A stretch of 64,000 nucleotides of DNA from Bacteroidota bacterium (GCA_024278975.1 JAJRSD010000031.1:99855-163854); one strand, 5' to 3'; shown: positions 46,901-54,391, counted from the stretch's first letter. A program made the numbers and translations. Notes: generated by a model not told the origin, from the sequence alone.

Positions 46901-48945
46901 GAAGTATTTGATGATAAAAATATTCCATTTGATGCCGTTGCATGTTTCAAAAAATCGTATATATTGTTATTACTAATTGTGTTTCCACTGTTATCTTTCC
47001 CGGTCGTACCACTCGAAAAAATAGCATTAACCGGCCTGTTTGCGTCTGACGCATTTGTAATATTATTGTTGCTAATTGTATTATTATTGTTGCCTAAATC
47101 TCCCGTAGAAGTACTAAAAAATATTATTCCTGAAGTTGCTCTTGTTTCTGAACTTTTAATTGTACAGTATTTCACAATATTATCAGATGCCTCATTTATA
47201 AACCGAATGGCTGATGTTCCTTCAACAGAAGCCGTACTTGTATTTATAATACTTAAATCTTTTGTAGTACCGGTTGCATTCAATCTTCCATCAATTGTAA
47301 CATTATCGGCACCATTTAAATCTATTAATGGTGCTGCAATGTTTCCACTAATTGACAAACCAGTTTTGGTAGGATAGATATTTACAGATGAATAATTAGC
47401 ACTTCCCGTGCCACTGCCATAAAGTACAGCAGAAGCAGCTTCGGTAGTACTATGTCTCACCTTTATTGTAATAACACCCTGGTGTGTTCCATTGTTGATT
47501 TTATCGAAAGCATCCTTCAGTGTAAAATAGTGAGCAGTTGAAATACCTTCTGTTGAATTTACTTCAAGATAAGGAGGCGTATATTCAATCCAAGTATTGT
47601 TTGTGCCACTTTGTACTTCTTGCCATTTATTATAATAATTATCAACTCCGCTATGAATACCCAAATCTACACCACTTTTCGTAATATTGTCGGTTCCTAA
47701 TTTTAGTACTATTTTGTTGGAAGATTCATAAAAACTAACTTGTACATTTGCATAATTTCCATCATTGTAATCAATCTCATAGGTATTAAACTCAATCGTA
47801 AAAATTCTATTGGGAGCACTTCCTGTTACTAACGATTTTACCCACGAGCTTGAGCCCACATTTCCGTCATACAAAGCTAAAGCGATAATTTGCCCTAAAT
47901 TTGTTGCTGTAGATGTTAAATCATAGGCATTAGCTACCGTATAATCATTATTGGCAATTCCGTCCAACCTTATGAACCCATTGGTTGAAACACTTAGTTT
48001 CCTGTCAGTAGAGTAGTTGTTGTCGTAGAAATGAAAATCGAAAGGCCAGTTAATTTCAGCATGTGCATCGTCACCACTAACAACAGTAGTGCCCAACGAA
48101 CAATCAATCCAACTATAAGTAGTTCCTGTAACTCCTGTTTGTATGTCATAGTTCCAACTTGCTGCAGGGATTATCGGAGTTGGTGGGGTACCATCAGGAG
48201 TATATTCAACCCAAGTATTGTTTGTTCCACTTTGTACTTCTTGCCATTTATTATAATAATTATTAACCCCGCTATGAATACCCATATCCACACCACTTTT
48301 CGTAATATTATCAGTTCCCAGTTTCAGAACTATTTTGTTGGTAGATTCATAAAAGCTAACTTGTACATTCGCATAATTTCCATCATTGTAATCAATCTCA
48401 TGATTATTGAATTCAATGGTAAATATTCGATTTGGGCTGCTCCCTGTTACTAATGATCTCACCCACGAGCTGGAACTTACATTGCAATCATACACATCCA
48501 TAGCTATAATCTGTCCTAATTCGGTTGAAGTACTCGACAAAGTGTAGTTACTTGCTGTACTATATGTTGTGCTGGCATCTCCATCGAAACGAATAAAACC
48601 ATTTGTCGAAACACTTATATAATCTGTAGTTGTATAGGTGTTATCGTAAAAGCTAAAATTGAATGGCCAGGCAATTGAAGCGCGTGCATCATCGCCGGTA
48701 ACAATGTTTGTCCCCGATGAGCAGTCTATCCAACTGTAAGTAGTGCCAAGTGTACCCGTTTGTGCAGTATAACTATAGCTGGCAGCAGCTTGTCCCGTAG
48801 CAGAATTACTTATAAAACCAAGCAGTATAAACCAAGCAGTGCCGCAAAACAGGTTTAATACTGATTTGTTGTAATTAATTGTGCGAGCTTTTTTCACATT
48901 ATAACTCGTTATTGTAACAACCATATATATAAGAATATTTTTCAT
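37969..48945 (-). CDS. Giant repeat surface protein with T9SS-type C-terminal domain
   Basis: A 3658-residue protein whose ATG overlaps the usher stop codon (ATGA). A long N-terminal signal region ends near SATGQ (about residue 52). Residues about 55-470 are a duplicated beta-sandwich unit of about 215 residues each (IQTG..GTTYSWIDCS, VSTNGFIR, DGNYANVQVSFYES). The next 700 residues are beta-helix-like (many NNTI repeats). Then come long repeats of about 565 residues, with SFGSxYTTxTF and MRYLLSELDATYND, and four copies of a W-x-G...NW..G.VP motif. The last 80 residues, ending KKVFVN, resemble a T9SS type A sorting domain. It is likely exported via T9SS as an adhesin or fibre-tip protein (inference). 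Glycine/Thr/Ser rich and nearly cysteine-free outside the repeats. Confidence 0.85.
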   Translation of the reverse strand: MKNILIYMVVTITSYNVKKARTINYNKSVLNLFCGTAWFILLGFISNSATGQAAASYSYTAQTGTLGTTYSWIDCSSGTNIVTGDDARASIAWPFNFSFYDNTYTTTDYISVSTNGFIRFDGDASTTYSTASNYTLSSTSTELGQIIAMDVYDCNVSSSSWVRSLVTGSSPNRIFTIEFNNHEIDYNDGNYANVQVSFYESTNKIVLKLGTDNITKSGVDMGIHSGVNNYYNKWQEVQSGTNNTWVEYTPDGTPPTPIIPAASWNYDIQTGVTGTTYSWIDCSLGTTVVSGDDAHAEINWPFDFHFYDNNYSTDRKLSVSTNGFIRLDGIANNDYTVANAYDLTSTATNLGQIIALALYDGNVGSSSWVKSLVTGSAPNRIFTIEFNTYEIDYNDGNYANVQVSFYESSNKIVLKLGTDNITKSGVDLGIHSGVDNYYNKWQEVQSGTNNTWIEYTPPYLEVNSTEGISTAHYFTLKDAFDKINNGTHQGVITIKVRHSTTEAASAVLYGSGTGSANYSSVNIYPTKTGLSISGNIAAPLIDLNGADNVTIDGRLNATGTTKDLSIINTSTASVEGTSAIRFINEASDNIVKYCTIKSSETRATSGIIFFSTSTGDLGNNNNTISNNNITNASDANRPVNAIFSSGTTGKDNSGNTISNNNIYDFLKHATASNGIFLSSNTSEWTIDGNSFYESTSFSPTGTVTYDVIEINNVFGNGFIVTNNYIGGSDVQCGGTAWTKSNSTTNLFRAIYLEVGTTTVTSVQNNTIQNFNWSNFGIANWIGIKVVEGDIDIGTTTGNTIGATTGTGSISVTGGTNGQTIYGFRINGTGEINCKNNTIGSLTGYTSSTYSTHIYGIELSGSATVSIANNTIGSATTASSIYASSASTANVQKIYGIYSSSSGTTEIHENTISNLKNNTSNTAVGTAGLINGIYVSAGTNTVCHNTVNDISIANANTSTNTPSAVGIFLDTETKVQTIENNTIYNVSNTYSSFTGSVVGLYSKNLVETNTGGVVNANFIHSLSVSSSSTGAKIYGIYENTDSVTYSNNVISLGGTTSTSIFGFYDVGDSGKIVNIYFNSIYISGTNSGSEESYAIKYNTNINNRDLRNNIFFNARSGGTGSQYAVYYNATGGTFTADYNDYYISGTGGVIGYSGGDITTLALLQTATSQDANSLNTDPMFTLAGGTSSSDYETSASLPGVAGTGITLDYENITRNNPPKMGAMEVSAEFVWTGTSSTDFATTTNWENGIVPPDGANISFATTPANDCYLDQNRTIKNITNTSTKKLAVNGKQLTLKGNIVSSTADQIDASSTSSVVVFKSIYDAQSIPSGVFVNNTIDALTLDNSHGLTQNGDLIVSSTLTLTAGAHGIGANTLTINGAISTTSGSLTGGSTSNIVIGGSGTSTILPGVELNNLTLNRANGITLGGDVTVAGTLALTNGTLTLDTATITISGSSPTLVSGNIDASNSAATLEFTNSSVITCPESIFTGSINNLTINGAGISTYFNYTINGTLNLQSANQSSTIGTLDMGSDTLTMGANATTVGIGDVTGIVRRAHTFASDTLYSFGSKYTTFTFIDANTKPTWICVKIGIGTVPGWDPWTPTPNGKVKRLYQVSCSDNSSTSQTDINMRYLLSELDATYNDETKLLFWHKETDYNNGIPHEHGKSNQDITQHFIGVTGLVFGTSATTNLDDSQIAIAYSVNTKNTWKGEVTGHETEWEQAQNWSAGTVPVSTDDVLIPGGLTYYPSLTSLSNAVAKSIEIEIGASITANSYNLTVSGAEGAWINLGTFYPGTGTVICDHGVSSELVTIAGTTNLYNISVGANTSIAPVQGCILRIAGAASATTTSKADWSAINSTVEWNGVNQNILNPTGLDGNSGYYNLILSGSGTKTMPATALNIVGDFSLDGSVTATAASEITIGGDLNIGNGTTFATGTFDHVIGGDFENNGTFTVSSGNTITFNGTTTQSILGSTSTNFEELTINNGAGVDIYTNVTVNDTLFLTDGNLNVGATTLTINSAISKTSGFINTNTFSSLTFGGTTALVTSTNLFATTPIINNLTINRTGGVELGCNFTVNGVLYLQSANPSSTKGCLDMGTYTLSMGDTATTAGEGDLTGIVKREHTFLMDTQYSFGSQYTTITFIDDNLKPTWISIKISIGSEASWSPWTPLPNGKVKRLYKLACSDNSSTAITSINMRYLLSELDATYNDESMLVFWHKKTDYASGAPHEHGKAVQDFTNHYIGVSGLTLGSAVTTAFDDSQVTMAYSIATKNTWKGEVIGHETEWEQTQNWTAGNVPLSTEDVLIPGGLSYYPSLTALANAVAKTIEIESGASITANSYNITVSGANGAWINNGTFTPGTGTVIFNHGVSSEIATVAGVTNFYNISIGTNTTIVPVPGCTFRIAGAATGTSTSKANWSVVNSTVEWNGVNQNINNPQGTGGNSGYYNLILSGSGTKTMPSSVLTVHGDFTMSGTASATAADSIIVLGNTTIGSGSAFATGSYTHLLYGDFENNGTFTGTSGGTVIFMGSSTQTISGTSTTTFDGLRIDNTLGVTQEASININNELSFYNGVLNVGSNTLGINGTILNPSGNIGVNSSSSLSFGGTDAITLNNNLFNGNPTINNLTINRSGGVTLGNESITVNGTLALTNGTFTIAANTLTLAGNSPTRVSGNIDASNTSATLKFTNSSAITLPSSIFSGSVNNFTINGAGGITSGSDITMNGILNLQSANPSSIKGSLDMSNDTLHMSATATTIGIGDVTGIVKREHTFENGTEYSFGNQYTTINFLDVSGSTKPAWIKCKIVIGSSPTWRSEAIKRYYSFAQSGGDDRMIIKLHYLDNELHDLETDETQLVYWDAYDPAFGVNNFVKFYPRNKNGNNVNSNWIQLTGPAINYIATSDLLDVKQWGLSYTNVTEHTWTGNGSPSYDGDWSLPGNWNGGVPNDSSVVVIPNPNDLPVDNNGDLNPYTNLLPVISPAKAQSIEISTGATLSATDYDITIYGDGNAWVNNGTFTAGTATVTFANGDESETVSISGTTNFYNLILSDKTNLQPATNCITRIEGKLSADISCCILDCAANINTVEYNGGEEQTVINPGGVYGYHHLIFSGTGTKILPESTVRVLGDLTISTTILATGNTLLMAGTSAQSIGGYSATTLNNLNIDNAIGVTLTNTALTTISGSLLINSGKIFKVAAAKKLSVTGSISNNAGNSGFVLNSNATGTASLLHNTDNVATTVERYISGDAEEWHFLSSPVSNQGISGNWLPSGNYGNGTGYDLYVWNEPTNCWIYQRDSSSTVNWQTVHPTANFVTGKGYLYSVEELNPTKEFAGGLSNGTQTIPISYSSLVDSVKGFNLIGNPYPSSIDWMASSGWLRSNLVPSGSGYDMWIWNPEANNYGVFNSGDATGIGTNSVTRYISPMQGFFVRAESAGNLEMNNDIRVHDATTSWKSAHINPNRISAVVYSESDGTFDEVRLMFGYPENRAGAAKLFSPVVTAPSLYLPFENANYTIRYLTDTIINPYIPITFKPGRDGNYSINFDFEFGDYNTIILEDCQTGEHIDLNLTSNYQFTASKTDNPNRFVLHFSKIRENINTKLPANIYSTNESVVIDLTKVDEVTDIKIVDVIGRTILRKNFYGNTINYLPINVRSQILIIYAKTKNATISKKVFVN

Positions 48946-51900
48946 TTTTTATGATTATTATTTGACACAATAGCAAAATCCGCTTTTGAAATATTATTTT
49001 TGTCAACTGCAGTTTTTACAGATACATTATTTAGTTTGCTATCAATTGTTGTTAGTTTAGTTTTGTTCCGAAAAGCAACAACATAAGCTCCTTTTACACC
49101 TTTAGTAACAATAATATTTTTAGCAATTTCGGCCTCCTCTGCCGAATTATATATACCCGAAAAATATTTATTAGTGCCATTGGGTAAAACTTCATAATAA
49201 ATTGGTGTGAGGTTTTTAAGTTGTTTTGCCGTTACATAATTTTTGTAAACGCCAATTTGCACTGTATAAAAATGCCCATCGATATCTGATATATTACCAA
49301 AAGAAGGATTTAAATTGTTGCGTGTTTTTACCTTAATTTCGGCCTCAACAACTTCTCTTTTTTCTTTTTGATTGTTATAATTATCAGCATCTGTTCTATT
49401 TTCAAGTACTATTAGTTGTTCTTCAACCCCGGTGTTTTTATTAACATTTAATACATTTTTATCAGTATTAAATACCGTACCTGTTACCTCTTTTGGCTGC
49501 AACACAAAATCAAGCCCATCAATAATATCGCCATCCACCATTTTTTTAATTACCACTTTGCGTAATTCTGGTGTTGCCTGATAACCCAGATTATCCATCT
49601 GCTCCATATCAATACGCACTGTATAATCATCAGGGTTTAACCCGAGGTAACTATAATACCCATCGCGTTCGCTTAAAGTTTCGGCAACTTTTTTACCTTG
49701 CTTATTATATATTTGCACAGTAATTCTACCTAACCCTTTTAAATCGTTATCTTTATTCAGATAGACCATTCCACTAATTTCTCCAACCGAAACAATGGGT
49801 ACGTACACCTTTTTATACTGGTTAGGGTCAACCAATACCTGATAGGTTTTATGTTTAAACCGCCATGCAATATTATCTAAATCAGAACTCGAAAATTCTA
49901 CGTTATAGTCAACAAAAGCATTCAAATCAGAAACCCTGACAATGGAATCTTTTTCGCTAATAATTGCTCTACCCCCCGAAACACGTACATGCGACAACAG
50001 CACCATTTGTTCGTCCTTATCAAAAGTTCCGTTATTATTTAGATCGAGAAATGGATAAAACAAAATACCACCTTTGCCTAACGAAGAAATATTTCCTGCT
50101 TTTATTGTTTTACTACCACCAAAGGCTAAACTCCCCTGCGCATTTTCTGATAAATAGAAATTATTATTGTTATACGAAGCTGAAATACCGGTACGGACAA
50201 AGGGCAAATCATATCTGAGATTCACGAAGACATTATCAGTTTTATTATATACATCTCTTTCGTAAGAGACGGAGAAATAGGCCTTTGCAACCCTCTTTTC
50301 TATTTCCGCCTTATATCTTAATGGCTGGTTGTTGCTTATATTGTATTCAACTGATGGGCGAAAAATATACCCATTTCTCATTCTATATGATAGTGATAAA
50401 TTAGAAGTAATGTAAGGTTCATTTTTACTTACCCAATTTAGAAGAGTTGATAAGTTTGCATTAAAATTTCTATAATATCCCGAAAATATTACATCAAAGT
50501 TATTGTAAGCAAATTCATTATATACAAATTGTTGATAATTAAGTTTAGCATATCCCGAAATTTCATTCATTTTAAACGGTAGAGAAAGTCTTACTTTGAG
50601 CTCTTCGTTTGCATTAAACCGTGTAGCCAATTGACCGTTTACAAAGTCGGCATAACCAATATCTAACGAAGCACTTTTACCGAAAGAGAAACTCAACAAC
50701 CCTTCGGTTTTTACATTATGGGCATATTCAAAATTTAAAACTATGCTACTAAATGGTTGAAATGCAAGTGTTGCAAATGGAATAAAAGGATATTCAGGAA
50801 TACTTGACAGATATTCTATACCACCTCCAATAGTTATAAAATTGTTTATCCCATAGTTCACTACTCCCCTGCCGAACCTACTGCCTATAGAATCCTGCAA
50901 TACTCCACCCGACACACTGTATTCCATTGTATTAGCAGGCATAAATACAAACGGAACATTTTTAGTGCGCTCTTCGATACGTTCTTCACCCATTGGGCCA
51001 TAAAACTTAAGTTTTATGATAGTGTAACCATACACAATGGGCACCTTAAATACAAACAAACCCGAAGCATCGGCAACGGTATAATCTACCAAAACATCAT
51101 TAATATAAAGTTCAACAGTCCAGTTAGGTTCGGTATATTCGTTAATATTATAATAACCGGAAGCTTTTCGAACGGTTGTTGGTGTATTGCTAATTGCTGC
51201 TCCAACTACAGGTGCCTCTAAAAATGAGATACTTTGATTGTAAATTTTTCCTAACTGAGCTTGCCTGATTGCACTCTTTTTATTATCGACCCAGCGCCAG
51301 TTGTAATAAAGCTGCCGTTTATCAAATTTGTATTTATCGTCGTAATAAACTGAAACATTGGCTTGCCCAAATAACAATTCGGCTCCAGCTCCTATAATAA
51401 CCCTATTGTTTGTAATCTCAGTATTTGTTTGATACGAAGTAAGCGACCAATCCAACATCCCCAACTTTAATAAATGATAATCTCTCTTCACAATAGTATC
51501 GGGAATAATTTGTTTGTTTTGCAATTTTGAGATATTATGACGCATTTGCTCTAAGCGCATTTGTTTAATTACGGGTAACTCAAAATTAGTTTCCATCTTA
51601 ATAGAGAGTGAGCGGTAATTAAATATGATATTTAATCCGAATGCTTTTGTAATAACTGTTGATTCAACATAAATTGCACCCGATTCCTTTATAATACCAT
51701 TAACAGATTTAACTGTTCTGTCCCCTAACGTTATCTGTTTGGTGTTAAAATCAATACTGTATGTTTTCTCTTCATTTTCTATAAATCCACTTAGTCTGTT
51801 CCCATCATCTTCCGAATTGCAGTTAATAACAAGGTTTCTAAATAAATCGCTAATATTGATGTATATTTTATTGCTTTCTGTAATTAGAACATCTGTTTCG

Positions 51901-52106
51901 AATTTCAAATAGCCATTTACAACAAAATCAACCGGAACATCATCGAATGAGACAATTGGATTAAGTTTTATTTCAATTATTTCATCTATTGCTTTAACCT
52001 GAAATGAGAGAAAAAAAATAAAGCATCCCAATAACCCGGCACATATTTGCTTTTTAGAAAATATGCTTAAAAATAAGTTTGGATTATTTGAATGATTTTC
52101 TCTCAT
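48942..52106 (-). CDS. Usher-like outer-membrane protein with C-terminal SPOR domain
   Basis: A 1054-residue exported protein (signal region about 20-40, FIFFLSFQVKA). Residues about 40-170 form a repeated beta domain like the stalk domain of alternative ushers. Residues about 270-380 match the usher plug region (WTVELYINDVLVDYTVADASG, IKLKFYGPMGEER). Alternating amphipathic strands to about 660 form a beta-barrel. C-terminal domains include an Sdr/carboxypeptidase-like linker (DLNNNGTFDKDEQ) and GYYSYLGLNPDDY. Residues about 940-1015 (FYTVQIGVYKNYVTAKQL ... YFSGIYNSAEEAEIA) form a SPOR domain that binds peptidoglycan glycan strands. It starts one base before the end of a DUF4402-like gene and overlaps the giant gene by four bases. 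Confidence 0.78.
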   Translation of the reverse strand: MRENHSNNPNLFLSIFSKKQICAGLLGCFIFFLSFQVKAIDEIIEIKLNPIVSFDDVPVDFVVNGYLKFETDVLITESNKIYINISDLFRNLVINCNSEDDGNRLSGFIENEEKTYSIDFNTKQITLGDRTVKSVNGIIKESGAIYVESTVITKAFGLNIIFNYRSLSIKMETNFELPVIKQMRLEQMRHNISKLQNKQIIPDTIVKRDYHLLKLGMLDWSLTSYQTNTEITNNRVIIGAGAELLFGQANVSVYYDDKYKFDKRQLYYNWRWVDNKKSAIRQAQLGKIYNQSISFLEAPVVGAAISNTPTTVRKASGYYNINEYTEPNWTVELYINDVLVDYTVADASGLFVFKVPIVYGYTIIKLKFYGPMGEERIEERTKNVPFVFMPANTMEYSVSGGVLQDSIGSRFGRGVVNYGINNFITIGGGIEYLSSIPEYPFIPFATLAFQPFSSIVLNFEYAHNVKTEGLLSFSFGKSASLDIGYADFVNGQLATRFNANEELKVRLSLPFKMNEISGYAKLNYQQFVYNEFAYNNFDVIFSGYYRNFNANLSTLLNWVSKNEPYITSNLSLSYRMRNGYIFRPSVEYNISNNQPLRYKAEIEKRVAKAYFSVSYERDVYNKTDNVFVNLRYDLPFVRTGISASYNNNNFYLSENAQGSLAFGGSKTIKAGNISSLGKGGILFYPFLDLNNNGTFDKDEQMVLLSHVRVSGGRAIISEKDSIVRVSDLNAFVDYNVEFSSSDLDNIAWRFKHKTYQVLVDPNQYKKVYVPIVSVGEISGMVYLNKDNDLKGLGRITVQIYNKQGKKVAETLSERDGYYSYLGLNPDDYTVRIDMEQMDNLGYQATPELRKVVIKKMVDGDIIDGLDFVLQPKEVTGTVFNTDKNVLNVNKNTGVEEQLIVLENRTDADNYNNQKEKREVVEAEIKVKTRNNLNPSFGNISDIDGHFYTVQIGVYKNYVTAKQLKNLTPIYYEVLPNGTNKYFSGIYNSAEEAEIAKNIIVTKGVKGAYVVAFRNKTKLTTIDSKLNNVSVKTAVDKNNISKADFAIVSNNNHKK

Positions 52107-52615
52107 TATTCCTGAGTAAAAGTGATTGAAAAACTACCGTTATAAACCCCGGTTGGTGATGCACTTGGAACATCGAGTGTGCCCCCAACCCGCAGGGTGG
52201 TAATAAAATTGCAATCACTGGTTACCGGGAACGAGGAACCACTCGGCCCTTTTTCTGTAGGACCAACATTAAGCGTAAGCGATGGTGTACCGTTAGTAAT
52301 GGTTGTAGTGGGTTCGTAAGTTATTGTTACATTTCTTCCCTTACATAATTTTATGTCCAATATAGCAGGGTGCACTGTAGTATTCGATAACGATACTACA
52401 CCTCCTGTTGTTGTAACAACTCCTTGCCAATCTACTGTAATTGTTCCCTCAGAAACAACATAAAACACACCAAAATCAATTGCTTGTGTTGGTTGTACAG
52501 TTACAGTTCGCTGTGGTAAACCGGGTTGCGCATACGAAACTCTTAAACAGAACAAGAATACTGTTATTAAAAATAACAACCTCGAAAAAGCTCTATTTAA
52601 TATTTTTTTTTTCAT
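52106..52615 (-). CDS. Second DUF4402-like pilin subunit
   Basis: A 169-residue exported protein (signal peptide to about residue 29, CLRVSYAQ). The mature part matches the DUF4402 pattern: AIDFGVFYV near the start, a central GVVTTTGGVVSLS and a C-terminal GVYNGSFSITFTQE strand. Beta-rich, with two Cys (KLCKG and SDCNF) that could form a disulfide. It shares one base with the usher start (TAATG) and follows the chaperone by 54 bases, so it is probably a minor or tip subunit presented by the chaperone (inference). No T9SS sorting domain is present. Confidence 0.75.
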   Translation of the reverse strand: MKKKILNRAFSRLLFLITVFLFCLRVSYAQPGLPQRTVTVQPTQAIDFGVFYVVSEGTITVDWQGVVTTTGGVVSLSNTTVHPAILDIKLCKGRNVTITYEPTTTITNGTPSLTLNVGPTEKGPSGSSFPVTSDCNFITTLRVGGTLDVPSASPTGVYNGSFSITFTQE

Positions 52616-52669
52616 AATTCTAAATATGAAAAGTTAAAATACTATTAAATCAGTCAATTAAATCGTGAA

Positions 52670-53524
52670 CTACAGTTCTAACTCTGCTTTTGCAATTACC
52701 TTTTTCTTCTCATTTTCAGTATAAACCACTATTAATTTCCCTCCGCTAAAATTTACACCTTCAGGCTTTTGTAATTGCATTTTAACTTTTCGTACATTAC
52801 CCGGTGTATAAACAGCAACACCTTTAACGTTGCCAACTTCGTACTTTTTGTTATCGTTCGAAATATAATTTATCTTAATATCGCCATACGTTGACATATT
52901 ACCTTCGCGATCGATATTAAAACTCAAAAAATGATTCGAATATTCATCATTGCTATATTCTGCTCCCGATATTGAGGTAACAGTATTGGAGGGGCCTTTA
53001 CGAATAATAGTTGCAATAGAAATGCCATATACGGCTTCTAATTTAACAGATAAAGTGTTTGAACTTTCTATTTTATTCTCACTGGCCAGTGGTTTATTGT
53101 TTTTCACGGCTCTGAAATAGAGATGTGAACGGTATTCGCCATCCACCATTTTATCGGTGTTAAATTTCTGTACTTTAACTGTTTGCGATTCGCCGGGTGC
53201 CAAATTAACCCTGCGCGGAAAAACCCTTAAAAATGGAGTGGCAAATTGTTGCCCCGAATCGGGTTCTGTTATTGCTTCAAACTCACCTAATTCATTCATC
53301 CTGTACTGAATAAACGATATATTATAAGTTGCTGAATCTTTCCCTGTATTCGATAAAATAATTTGCGCCACTCTTTTACGTCCTTCAAATACAATACGTT
53401 TTGGGAAAATAAGTAAATCTCCTTGTGCAAAAGCACCCGCATCTATTAATAAAAAAAGGACAATAGAAAGTACAAACCAAACAGCATTGCGGTAAAAGAA
53501 TTTTGTCTCCCTTTTTATACTCAT
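52670..53524 (-). CDS. PapD-like periplasmic fimbrial chaperone
   Basis: A 284-residue exported protein (signal peptide to about residue 34). The N-terminal domain has the PapD pattern: LLIFPKRIVFEGRKRVAQII, LSNTGKDSATYNISF, PFLRVFPRRVNLAPGESQTV and the strongly conserved DGEYRSHLYFRA. The C-terminal half is a second Ig-like domain with GGKLIVVYTENEKK. Chaperones of this type bind pilus subunits through donor-strand complementation and hand them to the usher. The two DUF4402-like genes and the usher lie on either side of it, so a role in their folding is well supported by context. Confidence 0.85.
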   Translation of the reverse strand: MSIKRETKFFYRNAVWFVLSIVLFLLIDAGAFAQGDLLIFPKRIVFEGRKRVAQIILSNTGKDSATYNISFIQYRMNELGEFEAITEPDSGQQFATPFLRVFPRRVNLAPGESQTVKVQKFNTDKMVDGEYRSHLYFRAVKNNKPLASENKIESSNTLSVKLEAVYGISIATIIRKGPSNTVTSISGAEYSNDEYSNHFLSFNIDREGNMSTYGDIKINYISNDNKKYEVGNVKGVAVYTPGNVRKVKMQLQKPEGVNFSGGKLIVVYTENEKKKVIAKAELEL

Positions 53525-53612
53525 TTTATTCAGGTTTAATAATATTTTACCTTTTTTGCATATTTTTTAGAATAAGTGCTGTAAAATACAGCACTTATTT
53601 TTTTGAATAATC

Positions 53613-54131
53613 TTAATTGTAGTTTACTGTTACATCGAATCCAGTTGCATTCGTATATGTTCCGGCAACTTGAGAAGCTCCAACATTCAAAGTTGCACCA
53701 ACTTTTATTGTTTGAGCGCCAGCTGTAAGTGTCCCTGTTCCAGAAGGGTCACTTATAAAGTCATTTACCGTCATAGTTGCGACTAAGCCAACAGTTTCGG
53801 TAATAGTATAGTCTGTACTCGGCAAAGTTATAGCATAGGTATATGTTCCCTCGCCCGTAACATCAAACTGTGCTGCCGCTACTGTACCGGTAACGGTTGG
53901 TAAGGTTATTCCCCCCGTAAATGTTCGTGTTCCGGCAGTTGCTAATAGCACAGTACCTGATGTACCATCTGTCGCAACATTGCCAAAGTTCATGTCAACA
54001 GATTGTGCAATTGCAATAGGAGTTACAATTGTAGCTGTTGCAGTAGCACTGGCAGTTGCTTGTGCTACCACCTGGTTCGAAAAACTTGCCATCATTACGA
54101 CGGCAAAAAAACTCATCAATAATTTTTTCAT
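53613..54131 (-). CDS. DUF4402 pilin-like structural subunit
   Basis: A 172-residue exported protein (signal peptide to about residue 24, NQVVAQA). The mature part is typical of DUF4402: SATATATIVTPIAIAQSVDMNFGNVA, strands with GGITLPTVTG and FDVTGEGTYTYAITLPS, a NDF segment and a C-terminal GTYTNATGFDVTVNYN strand. It is rich in Ala/Thr/Gly, has no Cys, and is the first gene of the operon, as expected for a major subunit made in large amounts. It lies 88 bases upstream of the chaperone gene and is preceded by a structured leader and a promoter candidate. Confidence 0.85.
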   Translation of the reverse strand: MKKLLMSFFAVVMMASFSNQVVAQATASATATATIVTPIAIAQSVDMNFGNVATDGTSGTVLLATAGTRTFTGGITLPTVTGTVAAAQFDVTGEGTYTYAITLPSTDYTITETVGLVATMTVNDFISDPSGTGTLTAGAQTIKVGATLNVGASQVAGTYTNATGFDVTVNYN

Positions 54132-54172
54132 TGTTCTAAATTTTAATTAATAAAAAAGGTTTGTTTTTTAAT

Positions 54173-54241
54173 TTTTGCATAGCGTAAAAGTGCAAAACGA
54201 TATATCTACCGTTCTGCAAATCGGGATTTATGCGTTATCCC
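54173..54241 (-). ncRNA. Structured 5' leader with competing hairpins
   Basis: In the minus-strand leader between the candidate promoter and the DUF4402 gene lie three stems. Stem 1 is GGGAT/ATCCC (54237-54241 with 54223-54227, 9-nt loop). Stem 2 is GCAGAACG/CGTTTTGC (54210-54217 with 54192-54199, 10-nt loop, one G-U). Stem 3 is TTTTGCA/TGCAAAA (54191-54197 with 54173-54179, 11-nt loop). Stems 2 and 3 share bases and cannot form together. It resembles a switch-type regulatory leader, but I do not recognise a known riboswitch class. Confidence 0.5.
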
Positions 54242-54359
54242 TGTTTTTTTGTTGTGTCATATTTTCTTCATTATTTTAGTTTTTATAATTAATATTTTGA
54301 TGAAATTTATTTGATAAATGCGCGATTATTATACACTAAACTCAATACATATTCAGTAT

Positions 54360-54391
54360 CAAAATTATTTATAACATCATAATTACAAAAA
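54360..54391 (-). promoter_or_regulatory. Candidate promoter of the fimbria-like operon
   Basis: On the minus strand TTTTTG (54386-54391), an 18-base spacer and TAATTTTG (54360-54367) match the promoter form seen at HU and tRNA-Ser, with the same spacing. It would give a leader of about 220 bases before the DUF4402 start codon. The gap 54132-54573 holds no gene. Confidence 0.5.
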
